A stretch of 22,463 nt of DNA, taken from NCBI GenBank assembly GCA_910584965.1, contig CAJUDZ010000045.1, forward strand, positions 1-22,463. Direction: 5' to 3'. Made by a program: the position numbers and the translations under genes. The notes under the pieces are model-generated. The model saw only the letters and a program-made list of their open reading frames with translations, was not told where the DNA came from and did no database searches. This stretch comes from an uncultured Lachnospiraceae bacterium. Lineage in GTDB: Bacteria; Bacillota; Clostridia; Lachnospirales; Lachnospiraceae. Positions 22,430-22,463 of this stretch are shown here, piece by piece (position 1 is the first letter of the stretch; the number at the start of each line of letters is the position of its first letter).

Positions 22430-22463
22430 ATGCCACTTATTATGCCTATTAAGGATTTACGCA
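22430..22463 (+). CDS. Phd/YefM-family antitoxin, first 11 codons only
   Basis: The visible start MPLIMPIKDLR matches the N-terminal pattern of Phd/YefM antitoxins (MPxIxPIKDLR), which bind DNA through this region and neutralise a RelE/ParE-type toxin encoded downstream. The strong promoter and ribosome site support a real gene. The rest lies beyond the window, so the family call rests on 11 residues only. Confidence 0.6.
   Translation, partial: MPLIMPIKDLR

Noticed and set aside
1..22463. CRISPR array, insertion sequence or prophage genes
   Set aside because: No regularly spaced repeats, transposase, integrase or phage structural genes were found on either strand.

Overview
The window reads as chromosome of a Gram-positive anaerobe of the Clostridia, most likely Lachnospiraceae. 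The grounds are gene content (nucleoside kinase with an N-terminal TGS-like domain, a dgt-dnaG-rpoD-trmK cluster, GerMN lipoprotein, DUF4125 protein, condensation-like acyltransferase with a zinc-ribbon membrane protein), strong AGGAGG-type ribosome sites, TTGACA/TATAAT promoters and leucine tRNA genes without encoded CCA. This is inference; no database was searched.

Layout. 1-3806: minus-strand sugar and transport genes. These are a 3'-truncated MglB-type sugar-binding lipoprotein with its own promoter, preceded by a likely operon of a LacX/YeaD-type aldose epimerase, a YtrB-type ABC ATPase and its membrane partner. 3848-5657: a secreted trypsin-like serine protease followed by an unrecognised two-helix membrane protein. 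5695-12551: a minus-strand housekeeping block, dgt, dnaG, rpoD, trmK, TGS-type nucleoside kinase, RNase P RNA, closed by a clear intrinsic terminator. 12737-15857: a divergent pair, an HSL-type esterase to the left and a condensation-like acyltransferase plus zinc-ribbon six-helix membrane protein to the right, driven from back-to-back extended -10 promoters. 15897-17167: GerMN lipoprotein and DUF4125 protein. 17360-17523: tRNA-Leu(CAG) with promoter and terminator. 17566-20416: a Cache-type chemoreceptor and a two-domain hemerythrin. 20671-20856: tRNA-Leu(AAG) as a complete transcription unit. 20959-22463: a more AT-rich, accessory-looking stretch with a RidA-family protein, a WYL-domain regulator broken by a one-base frameshift, a long operator-like palindrome, and the first codons of a Phd/YefM-type antitoxin.

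How parts connect. The block from dgt to rnpB groups dNTP control, replication priming, the main sigma factor, tRNA methylation, nucleotide salvage and tRNA processing, with overlapping genes suggesting translational coupling. The esterase, acyltransferase and membrane protein look like one functional unit that adds and removes acyl groups at the membrane. The most unusual signal is a 23-bp partly palindromic element present three times. Each copy lies just downstream of a likely -10 box: before the epimerase operon, before the chemoreceptor and before the hemerythrin. It suggests a shared regulator linking sugar/transport genes with chemotaxis and oxygen or iron sensing.
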